Below, one piece after another: positions 46,150-55,900 of a DNA stretch of 64,000 bases (position 1 is its first letter; each line of letters starts with the position of its first letter). Below the pieces are notes generated by a model, which saw only the letters and a list, made by a program, of their open reading frames with translations, had not been told where the DNA came from and made no database searches. The position numbers were made by a program, and so were the translations under genes. This DNA is from an uncultured Collinsella sp. (lineage in GTDB: Bacteria; Actinomycetota; Coriobacteriia; Coriobacteriales; Coriobacteriaceae): positions 62,001 to 126,000 of the forward strand of contig USAJ01000001.1 in assembly GCA_900552685.1 (NCBI GenBank). Direction: 5' to 3'.

Positions 46150-46743
46150 TTAGCGCTTGATCTCGATATCGTCGAGCTTGACGTCCATGGCCTCGGTCTT
46201 GGCCTCGGCGATGTCGTCGGCAAATTCCAGAGACTTCATCATGGTCTCGACGGCGTCCTTGTGCTCCTCGACGTTGTCGATGCGCACATACACGCTGCCA
46301 CCGTCAACGTCGGTGAAGTACTCGGTCGTCACGCCGCCCGAGTGTGTGTAGGAAGCGTTGCGCCAGGTCTTGCCGTTGTACTTGGCGGGGTCATTCTCGG
46401 TCCACTCAAAGCTGGCATTCCACTTTGCCTCGTAGTCGAACAGCTCGTCGGCGTTCTTGTCAGAGTCGAAGACGGGGATGAAGCGATCACTGGCGTGCTC
46501 GCTCTCGGTGAACTTAAACTGGGCCCTGTCGGCGGTGTCGCCGGCAACGTCGGTAATCTCGACGCCCTCGGGAACCTCGACCTTAAACCAAATGAAGTCG
46601 GTCCTCATATCCACGGCTGGCTTTTCTGCGCCGCCGCCACCGCCACTGCCGGTAGCGCCGCCGCTGCCGCCGCAACCCACCAGGGCAACCGCGGCAAAGA
46701 GACTGATGCAGAGGGTGAGAATCGCAAAGGCCTTCTTTTTCAT
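46150..46743 (-). CDS. Secreted lipoprotein of unknown function
   Basis: 197 residues. A signal peptide ends in the lipobox LVGC, followed by a Gly/Ser linker and a mature domain of about 150 residues rich in acidic and aromatic residues (FIWFKVEVPEGVEITD, SFEWTENDPAKYNGK). I recognise no family. It should be anchored on the outer membrane face. GAGGAGG lies 8 nt before ATG 46743. A 19-bp sequence, repeated exactly 190 bp further on, lies 72 nt upstream of the start. Confidence 0.75.
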   Translation of the reverse strand: MKKKAFAILTLCISLFAAVALVGCGGSGGATGSGGGGGAEKPAVDMRTDFIWFKVEVPEGVEITDVAGDTADRAQFKFTESEHASDRFIPVFDSDKNADELFDYEAKWNASFEWTENDPAKYNGKTWRNASYTHSGGVTTEYFTDVDGGSVYVRIDNVEEHKDAVETMMKSLEFADDIAEAKTEAMDVKLDDIEIKR

Positions 46744-46815
46744 GGTCGTGTCCTCCTCGATCTGTAATCGTCCATGGATTACCTGCCTTTACTGTACGCG
46801 TGGACGGCTCGCTAG

Positions 46816-47042
46816 GGTGGGCCATGTGTCCCATTCTGGGGGCTGGAATTGCGCCGACAAGTGGCAATATGTGCGGTCGCAAAAGAGGGGAGGGCCGATG
46901 CTGTCGGCCCTCCCCGGGGTGAGGTGCCCGTTGATTTAATGGGGCGCGCGTGCGTGGGCGTTGCCCCAACAGGTTCCTTGTTTATAGATATGCCTCAGTT
47001 TTTGACGTCCGGAAGTCTCGAAAGGTGGGCCATGTGTCCCAT
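46816..47042. repeat. Two exact 19-bp repeats flanking an isolated hairpin
   Basis: GGTGGGCCATGTGTCCCAT occurs at 46816-46834 and again at 47024-47042. Each is itself a dyad (TGGGCCA-N2-TGTCCCA). Between them, 46887-46915 forms a 12-bp hairpin followed on the minus strand by TCTTTT, similar to the terminator at 46051-46078. This occupies the gene-free stretch 46744-47203; no coding sequence of note is between the repeats. Confidence 0.7.
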
Positions 47043-47203
47043 GTTTGCGGTGCCGACGCCTATCGTTCGTCATAGAAATCCGCGATGGCCAGGTGCGCTG
47101 ACGCTCATGTACTTATGGGCTAGACTTAGCACCATTATGTGATTGATGCGGTCGGTCGGCGGTTGCCACCCGACCGATGTATATGACTTGAAGGTGCGTG
47201 CGT

Positions 47204-47836
47204 ATGAGCCAAGAGATGATGGATAAAACATGTCGAGAGTTTGCCGAGGCGCTTGCCGCACGCGAGCCGGTTCCCGGCGGCGGTAGCGCGAGCGCCTTTG
47301 TAGGTGCACTGGGCGCCTCGCTTTGCGGGATGGTTGCTCGCTATGGGGCGACAAACCCTGCGCTTGCCGATCGCGCAGACGATCTGACGCGCGCGTTTGC
47401 CCAGGCGGATGAGTTGGCGCAGGAACTTGTGGGTCTGGTCGCCGAGGACGTTCGTGCCTACGGGCAGGTGTCCACGGCGTACGGTATTCCGCGTGACGAT
47501 CCGGCTCGAGCGACCGCGATTCAGGATGCGCTGCATGTGGCCGCTATGCCGCCGTATCGCATTATGGATGCCTGCGGGCGTGCGCTGGCGCTGCTCGAGG
47601 ACATGGCCGACAAGGGTTCGCGTCAGCTGCTGTCCGATGTAGCGTGCGGCGCCGTGTTCTGCCGTGCCGCTATGCAGGGCGCGAGCTTGACGCTCTTTGC
47701 GAACACCACGTCTATGAAAGATCGCGTTCGTGCTGAGGAGCTCGAGACGGCGTGTGATGAGTTGCTCGACACATGGTTGCCGCGCGCCGATGCGCTGGCG
47801 CGCCGCGCCTCCGACGCTGCAAGGAAGAGAGGATAG
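47204..47836 (+). CDS. fchA: Methenyl-THF cyclohydrolase, FchA-like
   Basis: 210 residues. It belongs to the cyclodeaminase/cyclohydrolase family: PVPGGGSASAFVGALGASLCGMV at the N-terminus, an all-helical remainder, and no formiminotransferase domain. It should convert 5,10-methenyl-THF to 10-formyl-THF. It is 2 nt upstream of folD, so the two are co-expressed. ATG 47204 has AAGG 9 nt upstream; GTG 47198 is a weaker choice. Confidence 0.88.
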   Translation: MSQEMMDKTCREFAEALAAREPVPGGGSASAFVGALGASLCGMVARYGATNPALADRADDLTRAFAQADELAQELVGLVAEDVRAYGQVSTAYGIPRDDPARATAIQDALHVAAMPPYRIMDACGRALALLEDMADKGSRQLLSDVACGAVFCRAAMQGASLTLFANTTSMKDRVRAEELETACDELLDTWLPRADALARRASDAARKRG

Positions 47837-47838
47837 CC

Positions 47839-48693
47839 ATGGCTGAACTGCTGAAGGGTGCTCCCGTTGCTCGCGCTTTGACCGAGGAACTTGCTGCTCG
47901 CTGTGCAGCCCTGCGCGAGCGCGGTGTTGTACCGACGCTGGCCATCGTTCGTGTGGGCGAGCGCGAGGACGACCTGTCCTACGAGCGCGGTGCCCTCAAG
48001 CGCTGCGAGAAGGTTGGCATTGAGGCTCGCCGCGTTTTGCTTCCTGCCGATGTTTCGCAGGACGAGCTGTTGACGGCCGTCGAGGACATCAATACCGATT
48101 CGGCTGTTCATGGCTGTCTGATGTTCCGCCCGCTGCCCGCCGGCCTTGACGAGAACGCCGTCGCCGCAGCGCTCGATCCCGCCAAGGACGTTGACTCCAT
48201 GACGCCGGCTTCACTGCTCACCACGCTTTCGGGGCGCGGCGAGGGTTTTGCCCCCTGCACAGCCGAAGCCGTGCTTGCTTTGCTAGATCATTACGGCGTT
48301 GAGCTGGATGGGGCCAAGGTTGCTGTGGTCGGACGCTCACTGGTAATTGGCCGCCCCGTTGCCGCCATGCTTACGGCGCGCAACGCAACCGTGACGACGT
48401 GCCATACGCATACGCGCGATCTTGCCGCCGAGTGCTGTGCTGCCGACATTGTGGTTGCCGCCGTTGGACGCGCGCGCACGATTGGCGCAGATGCGGTCCG
48501 CGAGGACCAGGCGATTATCGATGTTGGCATTAATTGGGACGAAGCCGCTGGCAAGCTGGTCGGCGACGTCGATTTTGATGCCGCGGAGCCGGTTGTTGGC
48601 GCAATCACCCCCGTGCCGGGTGGCGTGGGCGCCGTGACGACAGCAATTCTCGCCAAGCACGTGATCGAGGCGGCTGAGCGCGCATCGAAATAG
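47839..48693 (+). CDS. folD: Methylene-THF dehydrogenase FolD, cyclohydrolase Gln missing
   Basis: 284 residues. It oxidises 5,10-methylene-THF with NAD(P). The fold signatures are clear: SYERGALKRCEK with Tyr48 and Lys54, KDVDSMTP with Asp119, VVGRSLVIGRPVAAML for the cofactor, and ITPVPGGVGAVTTA. In E. coli FolD, Lys54, Gln98 and Asp121 form the cyclohydrolase centre. Here the Gln position is Phe96 (GCLMFRPLP), so cyclohydrolase activity is probably lost, and the adjacent FchA can supply it. ATG 47839 has GAGAGG 6 nt upstream. Confidence 0.92.
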   Translation: MAELLKGAPVARALTEELAARCAALRERGVVPTLAIVRVGEREDDLSYERGALKRCEKVGIEARRVLLPADVSQDELLTAVEDINTDSAVHGCLMFRPLPAGLDENAVAAALDPAKDVDSMTPASLLTTLSGRGEGFAPCTAEAVLALLDHYGVELDGAKVAVVGRSLVIGRPVAAMLTARNATVTTCHTHTRDLAAECCAADIVVAAVGRARTIGADAVREDQAIIDVGINWDEAAGKLVGDVDFDAAEPVVGAITPVPGGVGAVTTAILAKHVIEAAERASK

Positions 48694-48794
48694 GCGTTTT
48701 TGCCCACAGGGGCAGCCGAAGCCGTGGTTTCGCCCTTTCTGCGCCGAAGCGATACACTGTTGCCGTTTGATTTCTTCGCTCAAGGAGGATGCGC

Positions 48795-50318
48795 ATGCCG
48801 TGCACAACGATTCTGGTCGGTAAAAACGCAAGCTACGACGGGTCGACCCTGGTCGCGCGTAACGAGGACTCGTCCAACGGGGTGTTTGAGCCCAAGCGTA
48901 TGCGCGTGGTGCATCCCGACGAGCAGCCGCGCGTCTACACGAGCGTTCTGAGTCACCTGACCGTTGGGCTGCCCGATAACCCCATGCGCTACACGAGTGT
49001 CCCCGATGTTGTCCCGGGCCACGGCATCTGGGCCGAGGCCGGTTTCAACGAGCTCAATGTGGGCATGTCCGCAACCGAGACGCTCACCACCAACGAGCGC
49101 GTCCGCGGCGCCGATCCGCTCGTCGACTACGTACCCGCCAAGGGCAACGAGGGCGAGGACGGATACGTTCCGGCACAGCCCGGCGGCTTGGGCGAGGAGG
49201 ACATGGTGACCCTGGTGCTGCCGTATGCCAAGTCCGCCCGCGACGGCGTTTGTATCCTGGGCGACCTGCTCGAGCGCTACGGCACCTACGAGAACAACGG
49301 CATCGCCTTTAGTGATGTGGACGAGATCTGGTGGCTCGAGACCATCGGTGGTCACCACTGGATTGCCAAGCGCGTGCCTGACGACGCCTATGTGACCATG
49401 CCCAACCAGCTGGGTATCGACAGCTTTGACCTGGATGACGCCGAGGGCGCCCAGGCCGACCACATGTGCTCCGCCGACTTGCGCGCCTGGATGGCCGAGT
49501 GGCATCTGGACCTGACGCTGGGCGTCGAGGGCGACGGCCCGGCTGCGGTCTTTAACCCGCGCGAGGCCTTTGGCTCGCACAGCGACAGCGACCACGTCTA
49601 CAACACGCCGCGCGCGTGGTACATGCAGCGCTGTCTCAACCCCAGCGACGTGTGGGATGGCCCCGACGCCGACTACACGCCCGAGAGCGACGATATCCCC
49701 TGGAGCCGCGTGCCCGAGCGCAAGGTGACCATCGAAGACATCAAGTACGTACTCTCGAGCCACTACCAGGGCACGGAGTACGATTGCTACGGTAGCAAGG
49801 GCACGCCCGCAACGCGTGGCGCATATCGCCCCATCGGCATCAACCGCAACAGCCAGCTCGCCGTGTTGCAGTTACGTCCCTATGCGCAGCCGGCCTATCG
49901 CGCCGTGCAGTGGATGGCGTTTGGCTCCAACTCGTTTAACGCGCTGGTTCCGCTGTACGCCAACGTCGAGACCATGCCCGAGTACTATGCCGACACGCAG
50001 GCTCGCGTGACGTCCGAAAACTTCTACTGGGCCAACCGCCTGATCGGCGCGCTGGCTGACGTCCGTTTCCATGAGTGCGGTCGCGCGGTCGAGGACTATC
50101 AGGAGAAGGTCGGTGGCATGGGCCACAAGCAGATCCATGACGTCGACGCTGCCGTAGCCGCTCTGCCCGAGGCCGAGGTGCCTGCCGAGCTTGCACGCGC
50201 CAACGAGGCCTTTGCCGAGCGTGTCCGCGTGGAGACCGATGCCCTGCTGGGCAAGGTGCTCTACACCACGAGCTGCGCCATGAAGAACTCTTTCGCGATG
50301 AACGACAACGTGAGGTAG
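48795..50318 (+). CDS. C69 family dipeptidase
   Basis: 507 residues. The protein opens MPCTTILVGKNASYDGS: Cys3 is the expected N-terminal nucleophile of C69 (PepD) peptidases, which cleave dipeptides. Downstream blocks (ARNEDSSNGVFEP, ETIGGHHWIAKRVPDDAYVTMPNQLGI, RPIGINRNSQLAVLQLRP) match the family. No signal peptide, so it is cytosolic. ATG 48795 has AAGGAGG 6 nt upstream; ATG 48789 is too close to that site. Single gene. Confidence 0.9.
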   Translation: MPCTTILVGKNASYDGSTLVARNEDSSNGVFEPKRMRVVHPDEQPRVYTSVLSHLTVGLPDNPMRYTSVPDVVPGHGIWAEAGFNELNVGMSATETLTTNERVRGADPLVDYVPAKGNEGEDGYVPAQPGGLGEEDMVTLVLPYAKSARDGVCILGDLLERYGTYENNGIAFSDVDEIWWLETIGGHHWIAKRVPDDAYVTMPNQLGIDSFDLDDAEGAQADHMCSADLRAWMAEWHLDLTLGVEGDGPAAVFNPREAFGSHSDSDHVYNTPRAWYMQRCLNPSDVWDGPDADYTPESDDIPWSRVPERKVTIEDIKYVLSSHYQGTEYDCYGSKGTPATRGAYRPIGINRNSQLAVLQLRPYAQPAYRAVQWMAFGSNSFNALVPLYANVETMPEYYADTQARVTSENFYWANRLIGALADVRFHECGRAVEDYQEKVGGMGHKQIHDVDAAVAALPEAEVPAELARANEAFAERVRVETDALLGKVLYTTSCAMKNSFAMNDNVR

Positions 50319-50417
50319 GGATTTCCCGTCGATCGAATAGCGCTAAAACGCTTTGTCGCTTTCACTCAATCTTGGGTACAAGAACGCCAATGCAGTTGTT
50401 TGTGATTGGAGACAACC

Positions 50418-50834
50418 ATGGTTATGAAACTCGATCAGCTTGTTAACGGCGCCATCAACGTTGGCTTTGGCGCTGCCGCCGTTGCCGTCGAGGGCAGCAA
50501 GAAGGTTCTCGACGACCTCAGTACCAAGGGCGAGCAGGTGCGCAAGGACGCAGGCGCCCCCGATATCGCCCGCAGTGTGTCCGATATGTTCGAGCAGGCC
50601 GGCGGTACCATCTCCGATCTGACCGAGCGCTTGGGTACGCAGGGCGAGACCGCGGCCCAGCGCGTGCTCGACGAGCTTATCCTTGCCCGTGTCCGCGTCA
50701 TGACCGCCCCCGAGCGCACGGCCTTCTTGGCCCATGTGCGCGACATCGTCGATTCGGTCGAGGACAACGTGACCTCGGTGCCCGTTGAGTCCGTTGAGCC
50801 CGACGATGCGAAGGATACCGAAGAGGCCGAGTAG
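50418..50834 (+). CDS. Phasin-like coiled-coil protein next to an ABC1 kinase
   Basis: 138 residues, highly helical, starting MVMKLDQLVNGAINVGFGAAAVAVEGSKKVLDD. The N-terminal amphipathic segment followed by helices and an acidic tail resembles phasin/PhaF-type proteins; no catalytic motif is seen. It ends 8 nt before the ABC1 kinase gene, so the two are co-transcribed and may act on the same lipid or quinone pathway. GGAG lies 6 nt before ATG 50418. Confidence 0.6.
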   Translation: MVMKLDQLVNGAINVGFGAAAVAVEGSKKVLDDLSTKGEQVRKDAGAPDIARSVSDMFEQAGGTISDLTERLGTQGETAAQRVLDELILARVRVMTAPERTAFLAHVRDIVDSVEDNVTSVPVESVEPDDAKDTEEAE

Positions 50835-50842
50835 CAGCGCAG

Positions 50843-52606
50843 ATGGCAGATTCCACCACCGATTACAACAATCTAGATCCTCTGGGTGACGAGGCGGCGG
50901 TTGTCGATGAGGTCGACGCCGCCGTCTCGGGCGCTCGCAAGAAGCCGCGCGCTGTCGATATGGTGCCCGAGGAGCCCGACGCGATGGCGCCGGACGAGGA
51001 ATACCAGCTCACGCCGGCGGGTCGTCGCGAACGCATCGGGCAGATTGTTCGCCTGGTCAAAAAGTACCGCGTGTGGGATAACCTCACGCCGGTTCGTTTG
51101 CGCCGCCTGCTCGAGGAACTCGGCCCCATGTTCGTCAAGATGGGGCAGATTTTGGCCAACCGGTCCGAGATTCTGCCGCAGCGCTTTTGCGACGAGCTGC
51201 GTCGTCTGCGCTCCGACGTGGAGCCGGTGCCGTACGAGGTCGTACTCAGCTGTCTGGAAGAAGAATACGGCCTGCGCCTGGGGGAGATGTTCGATGCGAT
51301 CGACCCCAATCCGCTTGGTAGCGCATCGCTTGCACAGGTGCACCGCGCACGTCTGGTGACGGGCGAGGACGTGGCCGTCAAGGTGCAGCGCCCCGGCGCG
51401 CAGCAGGTGATGGCTCAGGACATCGATATCATCCGCTCGGTGGTGCGTATCGTTTCCAAGTTCGTCAACACCGATCAATTCGTTGACCTGCACGGCGTAG
51501 TCGAGGAGTTGTGGACCTCGTTTCGCGAGGAGACCAACTTTTTGGCCGAGGCCAAAAACCTCAACGACTTCTACGAGTTCCATAAGAGCGTTCATGGCGT
51601 GACGTGCCCTAAATCCTATCTGGACCTGTGCACCGAGCACGTGGTGGTCATGGACTACGTCGACGGCATTTCGATCGCCGATCCTGAACGCTTGGTGGCC
51701 GAGGGTTATGACTTGGAAAAGATCGGTGCCGCGATTGTCGAGGACTATTCGACGCAGGTGCTCGACGACGGCTTTTTCCATGCCGACCCGCATGCGGGAA
51801 ACATCATCCTCAAAGACGGAATTGTCTACTTTATCGACTTGGGCATGGTCGGACGCATGTCGAGCCACGACCGCGGTATCGTCAAGGATATGATCTTTGC
51901 CGTGGCCGAGGGCGACGTGCCAAAGCTCAAGGATTCGCTCATGCGCTTTGCCGTGACGCGCGGCGACTCGGCTGAGCTCGATCATTCGGCCTTTTTGTCC
52001 GATTTGGACTTTATCGTGGCTGACTTTGCGGGCCTTGACCTTAAGGACCTGGATATCGGCGAGTTTTTGACCTCGCTGTTAAACCTCGCGCGCAAAAATG
52101 ACGTTGAGCTGCCGAGCGTGGTGACAATGTTCGCTCGCGGCATGGTGACGCTCGAGGGCCTGTTGACCGAGTACATGCCCAACGTCAACATGATCCAGAT
52201 CATCCAGACGCACATCAAAAACGAGAAGAGCACCTGTGCGCGCGTGCGTGATATGGGACGCGATCTTGCCGCGAGCAGCTATCGCGCGGCGAAGGGCTCG
52301 CTCGAGGCGGCCGAGTATCTGGGCTTGGCTTCGCGTATGCTCACGCGCGGCCAGCTTAAGGTGAACACGCAGATCATGAGCAGCGATAAGGCGCTGCGAC
52401 AGCTGGGTGGAATTATCGACCGCATGTCGATGGCAATTGTGATCGCCGGTCTGTTTATCGGTTCGTCGGTGGTGTACTACGCGCGCATCGAGCCGGTTGT
52501 GTTTGGTATCCCAGTCATTGGCTTTATGGGCTACGTGAGCGCGCTGGTGCTGGCGCTTATGCTGGGCCGCAATATCTGGCTCAACAGTCACGGCGGCAAG
52601 CACTAG
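50843..52606 (+). CDS. ABC1/UbiB (AarF) family atypical kinase
   Basis: 587 residues. Family hallmarks: KMGQ in FVKMGQILANRSEILP (the KxGQ motif), the Ala/Ser-rich loop GSASLAQVHRA, VAVKVQRPG, VMDYVDGIS, and the metal-binding ADPHAGNI. Two transmembrane helices end the protein. UbiB-type kinases/ATPases act in quinone or isoprenoid lipid handling at the membrane; the substrate in an anaerobic actinobacterium is unknown. There is an N-terminal acidic extension of about 60 residues. ATG 50843 has no strong ribosome site, consistent with coupling to the gene before it. Confidence 0.88.
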   Translation: MADSTTDYNNLDPLGDEAAVVDEVDAAVSGARKKPRAVDMVPEEPDAMAPDEEYQLTPAGRRERIGQIVRLVKKYRVWDNLTPVRLRRLLEELGPMFVKMGQILANRSEILPQRFCDELRRLRSDVEPVPYEVVLSCLEEEYGLRLGEMFDAIDPNPLGSASLAQVHRARLVTGEDVAVKVQRPGAQQVMAQDIDIIRSVVRIVSKFVNTDQFVDLHGVVEELWTSFREETNFLAEAKNLNDFYEFHKSVHGVTCPKSYLDLCTEHVVVMDYVDGISIADPERLVAEGYDLEKIGAAIVEDYSTQVLDDGFFHADPHAGNIILKDGIVYFIDLGMVGRMSSHDRGIVKDMIFAVAEGDVPKLKDSLMRFAVTRGDSAELDHSAFLSDLDFIVADFAGLDLKDLDIGEFLTSLLNLARKNDVELPSVVTMFARGMVTLEGLLTEYMPNVNMIQIIQTHIKNEKSTCARVRDMGRDLAASSYRAAKGSLEAAEYLGLASRMLTRGQLKVNTQIMSSDKALRQLGGIIDRMSMAIVIAGLFIGSSVVYYARIEPVVFGIPVIGFMGYVSALVLALMLGRNIWLNSHGGKH

Positions 52607-52654
52607 AGGCTGCGGCCGTCACCGCATTTTCCTATCGCAAACAATAGCTTTTAC

Positions 52655-52685
52655 CTTGGGCTTCGCCTGCGTGCGAGGCCCTTTT
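52655..52685 (+). terminator. Terminator after the ABC1 kinase gene
   Basis: GGGCTTCGC at 52658-52666 pairs with GCGAGGCCC at 52673-52681 (one wobble), followed by TTTT. Confidence 0.65.
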
Positions 52686-52711
52686 GCGTGATACCATTTT
52701 GACGGTAATAA

Positions 52712-52890
52712 TCGATGGCCTAGATGGTGGTGCGGAGACGCACGAATGCGCGGTTTTCCTGCGCGTTTGGGAGAATCGGGGTGCAAGTCCCCGGCTGTAC
52801 CAGTAACCGTAATTCCTCTTGGCTCGGGATGCTCGCGTCGCAGATCGGACGACGTGCCCGAGTCGTTAAGGTTAAGTCGGATCGCCTCCC
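52712..52890 (+). promoter_or_regulatory. Cobalamin riboswitch
   Basis: The conserved core is clear: GGGAGAATCGGGGTGCAAGT followed by CCCCGGCTGTACCAGTAACC and GTAA (about 52769-52812), then the B12 box-like AAGTCGGATCGCCTCCC at 52874-52890. Cobalamin riboswitches bind adenosyl- or related cobalamins and switch off genes for B12 uptake or synthesis. The CCTCC at 52885-52889 could pair with GGAGG at 52938-52942 close to the start codon, so translational control is possible. It lies in the 350-bp gene-free interval 52607-52956. Confidence 0.92.
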
Positions 52891-52956
52891 GTCTTGTATG
52901 CGGCTGCGGCTTTTGCCGCCGGTGTGCATAGGGCTCTGGAGGGAAGGGGGACCCCG

Positions 52957-55900
52957 ATGGGGGAACTCGAGCGCAACATGCGCGATGACGTGGGGCAGCC
53001 TCAAGGCAACGCTCCAAGTACAGACAATGGGGGACAAATGGATATGTTTGAGGACGAGCGCGAGCGTGCCTCGTTGCATCGCCGTGGCGCGATTGCATGC
53101 GGTGTAGCCAAGCGCGGCCTGGTGGCATTCCTGGCCTTCGCGATGGCCTTTGGCACCACGCCGGCTCAGCTGTGGGCCGAGGGTGCCGAGGGCATTACCG
53201 ACGCTGTGGTTCAGGCTACGACGCCGGGCGAGGACGCAGCGCTTGCGGGCGGTACCGCTGAGCAGAGTGGCGCCGAGGTTTCGGATTCCGTGGGCGCGCC
53301 TGCAGCTAGTGCCGCCACAACAGAGGCAGCAACTGGCGACGAAGGCTCGACGATGGGGGAGAGCCCTGCCACGAGCGAGCAGTCTTCGACGGCATCCGCT
53401 GGCCAAGCAGGATCTGCCACCGCGGCTGCCGTTCAGACAGAGAACCCGACAGAAACCGGCGATGTCGCCAAGAAGCAGGTCGAGGTCTCGTTCTCGATCA
53501 TCGGCACCGATGCCGACGGCAGGGCTCAGACCTGGGTGGCACCTACGCAGCTTAAGCTCGACGAGGGCTCGACGGCTGCGGATGCCTTCGTTAAGCTGCA
53601 GCAGAAGACGGGCTTTAAAGCGGATTACGAACCGAACACGGCATACGGCTTCTACCTCAAAAGCATTACGTCCCCGACAGATGGCCGCACGCTTGCCTAC
53701 GATCCGACGACTTACGCCTTCTGGCAGCTGTTCATCGACGGCGCGTCTTCCTCGGTTGGCGCGAGCAGCGTTAAGCTCACCCAGGGGCAGAAGATTGAGT
53801 TTGCCTATACGGCTGGTAGCGCGTCCCCTGTCGTTAAGGACCAGGTTGCCGCAAATGTGACCGTCATTGGTCGCGATGCCCAGGGCAAGACTCAGACTTG
53901 GGTCGATAACACGCAGTATGTGGTGACGTCCGGCTCGAGCGCGCTTGATCTTACGAAGGTCGCGCTCGAGGCGAATGGCATCGACGCCGTTGCTGCGGGC
54001 TCCTTCATTCTGAGCCTTAAGTACAACGGCGTTGAGCTGGGTACGCCGTTCGATTATTCGACCTATTGGCAGCTGTTCATCAACGGCAAGTCGAGCGACT
54101 ATACGGCAGACAATGTCACCATCCATGCCGGCGATACCGTCACGTGGTTCTACGGTGGCTGGGGCGACCAGCTGCCTTCCGATTCTGTCCATGCTTCCGT
54201 TCAGGTCCTCGGTAAGGACAAGGATGGCAAGCAGCAGGTTTGGGCTTCGACGGGCCAGACGAGTCTCAAGGCGGGCTCTACTGCCAAGGATCTCCTTGAG
54301 CAGACCGGCCTTACTCTCGATGCTGGCGAATCGTCTTGGGGCTGGTTCCTCAACGGCATTACTTCGCCGTTCGATGGTAAGTCCTATGGGTATGATCCTG
54401 CGACCAATAGCTATTGGCGCTTCTACGTAAATGGCAAGTTCGCCGACGTTGGCGCCGGTGCCTACGAGCTCCAAGAGGGTGACGCCGTCACCTTTATGTA
54501 TGGTGCTGACGCCGATGCCCTTCCTGGCCAGGTTCTTGGGTCTGTCGATGTTATCGGTCCCGATGTCAACGGCAACAATACTCGCTGGGGCTCGGCAAGC
54601 AATGTTTCTCTGCCCGAAGGCTCTACTGCCCAGAACCTTATTGAGACGGTTCTGAAGGCCAAGGGCGTTACGTACAACGGTTCCCAGAGTGGTGAGTACT
54701 GGTTCCTGAATTCCATCACTTCGCCGTTCGATCACAAGCCGTATGTCTGGGATGCTACGACCAATAAATATTGGCACCTGTATATCAATGGAGAGCCCTC
54801 CTTACTCTGCGCCAATCAGATTACGCTCAAGAGCGGCGATAGGGTTACGCTTGCCTATACCACCGACGATTCGGCCATGCCCGATCCCGACAAGATTGTC
54901 GTGGACCCGAATGCGACGACTCCTGATTGGAATGCCGAGTGGGCCGGCTACGGCAACAGTGGCAACGGTTCGACCGTAACGGATGCCAAGACGCCTGCGC
55001 AGGCCGCCGGTCTTAAGTGGGCCTTCGATTGGAAGGCCGAGTCTGGTCAGCAGTATGCCAACTGCAGCGAACCTGTCATCGCTAACGGCTTTGTGTATAT
55101 TGCGACCGAGAACGAGCTCATTAAGATCGATTCGTCCACGGGCAAAAAGGTTGCCTCTGCGCCGCTTGCCTCCAAGGTGAGCTATACCTCTCGTCCGATC
55201 TATACCAATGGCCTTATCATCGTTCCGCTCAACGGCGGTGCGGTCCAGGCGATTACTGCAGACAAGCTGATCTGCAAGTGGCTGGCGCCCGGTTTGACGG
55301 ACTTGACGCAGAGCTCCTGCACCGTCGTTTCGGACGGCGAGTACGTCTATGTTGGTACGGTCGATATTTCGTATGACGAGAACTACAACGCGACCTACGG
55401 CAACGGCTCCCTTAAGCGTATCAAGATTGCCACGGGCGAAGTCTCTTGGCAGAACATTGACGCTTCCGAGGGCTATTACTGGACTGGTGCGGCTTTGACG
55501 GATAAGTATGCCATCGTTCCTACGAGCGCGGGCACGCTTAAGTGCATTGATAAGACGACGGGCGATGTCGTTTCGACCATGAAGCTCGGCGCTGTTGCAA
55601 ATGCCGATTGCATTGCCGATCCGTCCAATGGTTCGACCTTCTATCAGATGACGCACGACGGAAAGCTCCATGTGATTTCGCTTTCGGCGAAGGGTGTACT
55701 GAGCGAGCAGAAGACGGTTGATCTGGGCCTTACGAATAATCTGAGCGCCCCTGCGGTGTCTGGTGACAATCTGATTGTCGGCGGACAGACAGCTACTGGC
55801 TCTGCTCTGGTTCTCTATAACCTGAAGACGGGTAAGACCACGATGGTCGCTGCTGCCGACGGCAAGGCGCTGCCGGCTGGCCTCAACGGTATTGCTGCTA

